A stretch of 6,282 bases of DNA from the NCBI GenBank assembly GCA_910579595.1, contig CAJTVM010000128.1, positions 1 through 6,282 of the forward strand. The letters are read 5' to 3'. Below the pieces are notes generated by a model that saw nothing but the letters and a program-made list of their open reading frames with translations, did no database searches and had not been told where the DNA came from. This document shows, piece by piece, positions 5,761-6,282 of this stretch. A program made the translations under genes and the position numbers. This DNA comes from an uncultured Oscillospiraceae bacterium. Its GTDB lineage: Bacteria; Bacillota; Clostridia; Oscillospirales; Oscillospiraceae. The stretch's first letter is position 1. Every line of letters begins with the position of its first letter.

Positions 5761-5834
5761 TTTTAAATCCCATTGCAGCCAAATGTGCCCTTCACCTGAC
5801 GTCCTTAAAATGGGGTTTTGGTAAGGATGTCACC

Positions 5835-6038
5835 ATGTTCAATGAGTTTGTCGAGAAAATCCTTGTCCATGAGCGTGACCGTAAGGGCAGCATTGAAACT
5901 ACCCAGGCGGTGAAGGTCTACTTCAATTTTGTTGGCAAGTACATCCCTCCGGCATTCCGGGACGTGGAGTTGACCCCGGAGGAGCAGGAGGCCCTTCGCA
6001 AGAAAGAGGAATTGAAAGCCTGTGCCCCCATGCGTTGA
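5835..6038 (+). pseudogene. C-terminal remnant of a large serine recombinase (DUF4368-like tail)
   Basis: A 67-codon reading frame on the plus strand, opposite to all other genes. FNEFVEKILVHERDRKG (2-18) followed by VKVYFNFVGKYIPP (26-39) and a charged ELTPEEQEALRKKEELK helix is the pattern seen near the C-terminus of large serine recombinases of integrative elements (TndX-like, with DUF4368). An intact enzyme has roughly 500 residues; the catalytic resolvase domain, recombinase domain and zinc ribbon are missing. The upstream in-frame codons (the frame stays open to the left) run into the MATE promoter region and do not look homologous beyond perhaps GKDVT. The protein also stops early, before the usual basic tail. 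AAGGAT lies 8 bases before the ATG at 5835, so a short peptide could still be made, but no recombinase activity is possible. Confidence 0.75.
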
Positions 6039-6110
6039 GTGGGACTGATGAACTGCTGCAAAGCCCAGGTGGAGGAAATTATTTTTGCGGAATTGATTAT
6101 GATTTGACAG

Positions 6111-6134
6111 AAATGCGGGGCAGTCCCCGCATTT
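6111..6134. repeat. Perfect short hairpin downstream of the recombinase remnant
   Basis: A 10-bp perfect stem (AAATGCGGGG with CCCCGCATTT) around loop CAGT begins 72 bases after the remnant's stop codon. Neither direction has a U-tract, so it is at best a weak terminator; it could be part of the former element's end. Nothing else codes in the 244 bases from 6039 to the window end. Confidence 0.6.
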
Positions 6135-6140
6135 AGTACC

Positions 6141-6170
6141 TTGCATACAGGGCAAGTGACAGTCTATACT
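6141..6170 (+). promoter_or_regulatory. Possible promoter reading rightwards out of the window
   Basis: TTGCAT (6141-6146) and TATACT (6165-6170) are 18 bp apart on the plus strand. The -10 is good and the -35 is poor (4 of 6). Any transcript would start near 6177 and leave the window, so its product is not visible here. Confidence 0.35.
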
Positions 6171-6248
6171 AATTTCGACAGGTTCTAAATGTGCCGTGAG
6201 GGGTATCAGCCCTACACAAGCCTATGTGGAAAAACTGTTTTCAAAAAT

Positions 6249-6279
6249 ATTTCAAAAACCTTGTAAGATTTTTTGAAAT
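6249..6279. repeat. AT-rich inverted repeat at the right edge
   Basis: ATTTCAAAAA (6249-6258) is matched by TTTTTGAAAT (6270-6279) with an 11-nt centre; a further TTCAAAAA lies just left (6240-6247) as a direct copy. It is AT-rich and may be a recombination or regulatory site, or simply low-complexity intergenic DNA. Confidence 0.4.
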
Positions 6280-6282
6280 GCG

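Noticed and set aside
4991..5782. Second minus-strand open frame (263 codons) inside the MATE gene
   Set aside because: It is a +1 shadow: rich in Arg, Gly, His and Pro with no membrane segments, while the MATE frame is continuous and motif-complete.
6104..6132. TTGACA at 6104-6109 as a -35 element
   Set aside because: No acceptable -10 lies 16-18 bp downstream; that position is inside the GC-rich hairpin.
5805..6155. Minus-strand open frame (116 codons) opposite the recombinase remnant
   Set aside because: No ribosome binding site or recognisable domain; the plus frame matches a known recombinase tail pattern.

Overview
The window looks like chromosomal DNA of a Gram-positive, GC-rich gut clostridium, most likely Oscillospiraceae (a Flavonifractor/Lawsonibacter/Oscillibacter-like organism). 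The evidence is an IreB/ReoM (UPF0297) gene, strong AGGAGG-type ribosome binding sites, sigma-A promoters of TTGACA/TATAAT type, a DUF4358-type lipoprotein and a DUF4368-like large serine recombinase tail. The family assignment is inference from protein style and cannot be proved here. Every intact gene is on the minus strand. The only plus-strand coding sequence is a recombinase fragment at the right end.

Layout from left to right. Positions 1-600 hold a stable-RNA unit on the minus strand: an extended -10 promoter with an A-rich upstream element (601-665), a leader of about 265 nt containing several tRNA gene fragments (Ala-like, Gly-like, Val-like), one intact tRNA-Ala(CGC) at 252-327, an abutting perfect terminator, then a lone 3' end of another tRNA at 158-185 and a second terminator. 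This reads as a tRNA cluster in decay. Positions 735-2740 hold ireB/reoM (84 aa), with its own promoter and a terminator-like hairpin, followed by a 563-aa lipoprotein with two DUF4358-like repeats and a C-terminal transglutaminase-like domain.

Positions 2827-4215 hold a two-gene unit: a 96-aa protein of unknown function and a secreted SH3b-SH3b-NlpC/P60 peptidoglycan endopeptidase, behind a near-consensus promoter whose -10 and early transcribed region carry repeated TTGTAAC elements. Positions 4252-5760 hold a single-gene MATE efflux transporter unit with its own promoter and terminator. Positions 5835-6282 hold the C-terminal remnant of a large serine recombinase, a hairpin, a possible outward promoter and an AT-rich inverted repeat; this is probably scar tissue from an integrative element.

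Functionally the middle of the window concerns the cell envelope. IreB/ReoM is known in other Firmicutes as a PASTA-kinase substrate that controls peptidoglycan precursor synthesis, the NlpC/P60 protein cuts peptidoglycan stem peptides, and the lipoprotein is anchored outside the membrane. Whether these neighbours share a pathway is inference. I saw no CRISPR array, intact insertion sequence, riboswitch or rRNA. I cannot point to a clearly new system; the least explained items are the 96-aa protein with its repeated operator-like upstream region, and the fragmented tRNA leader.
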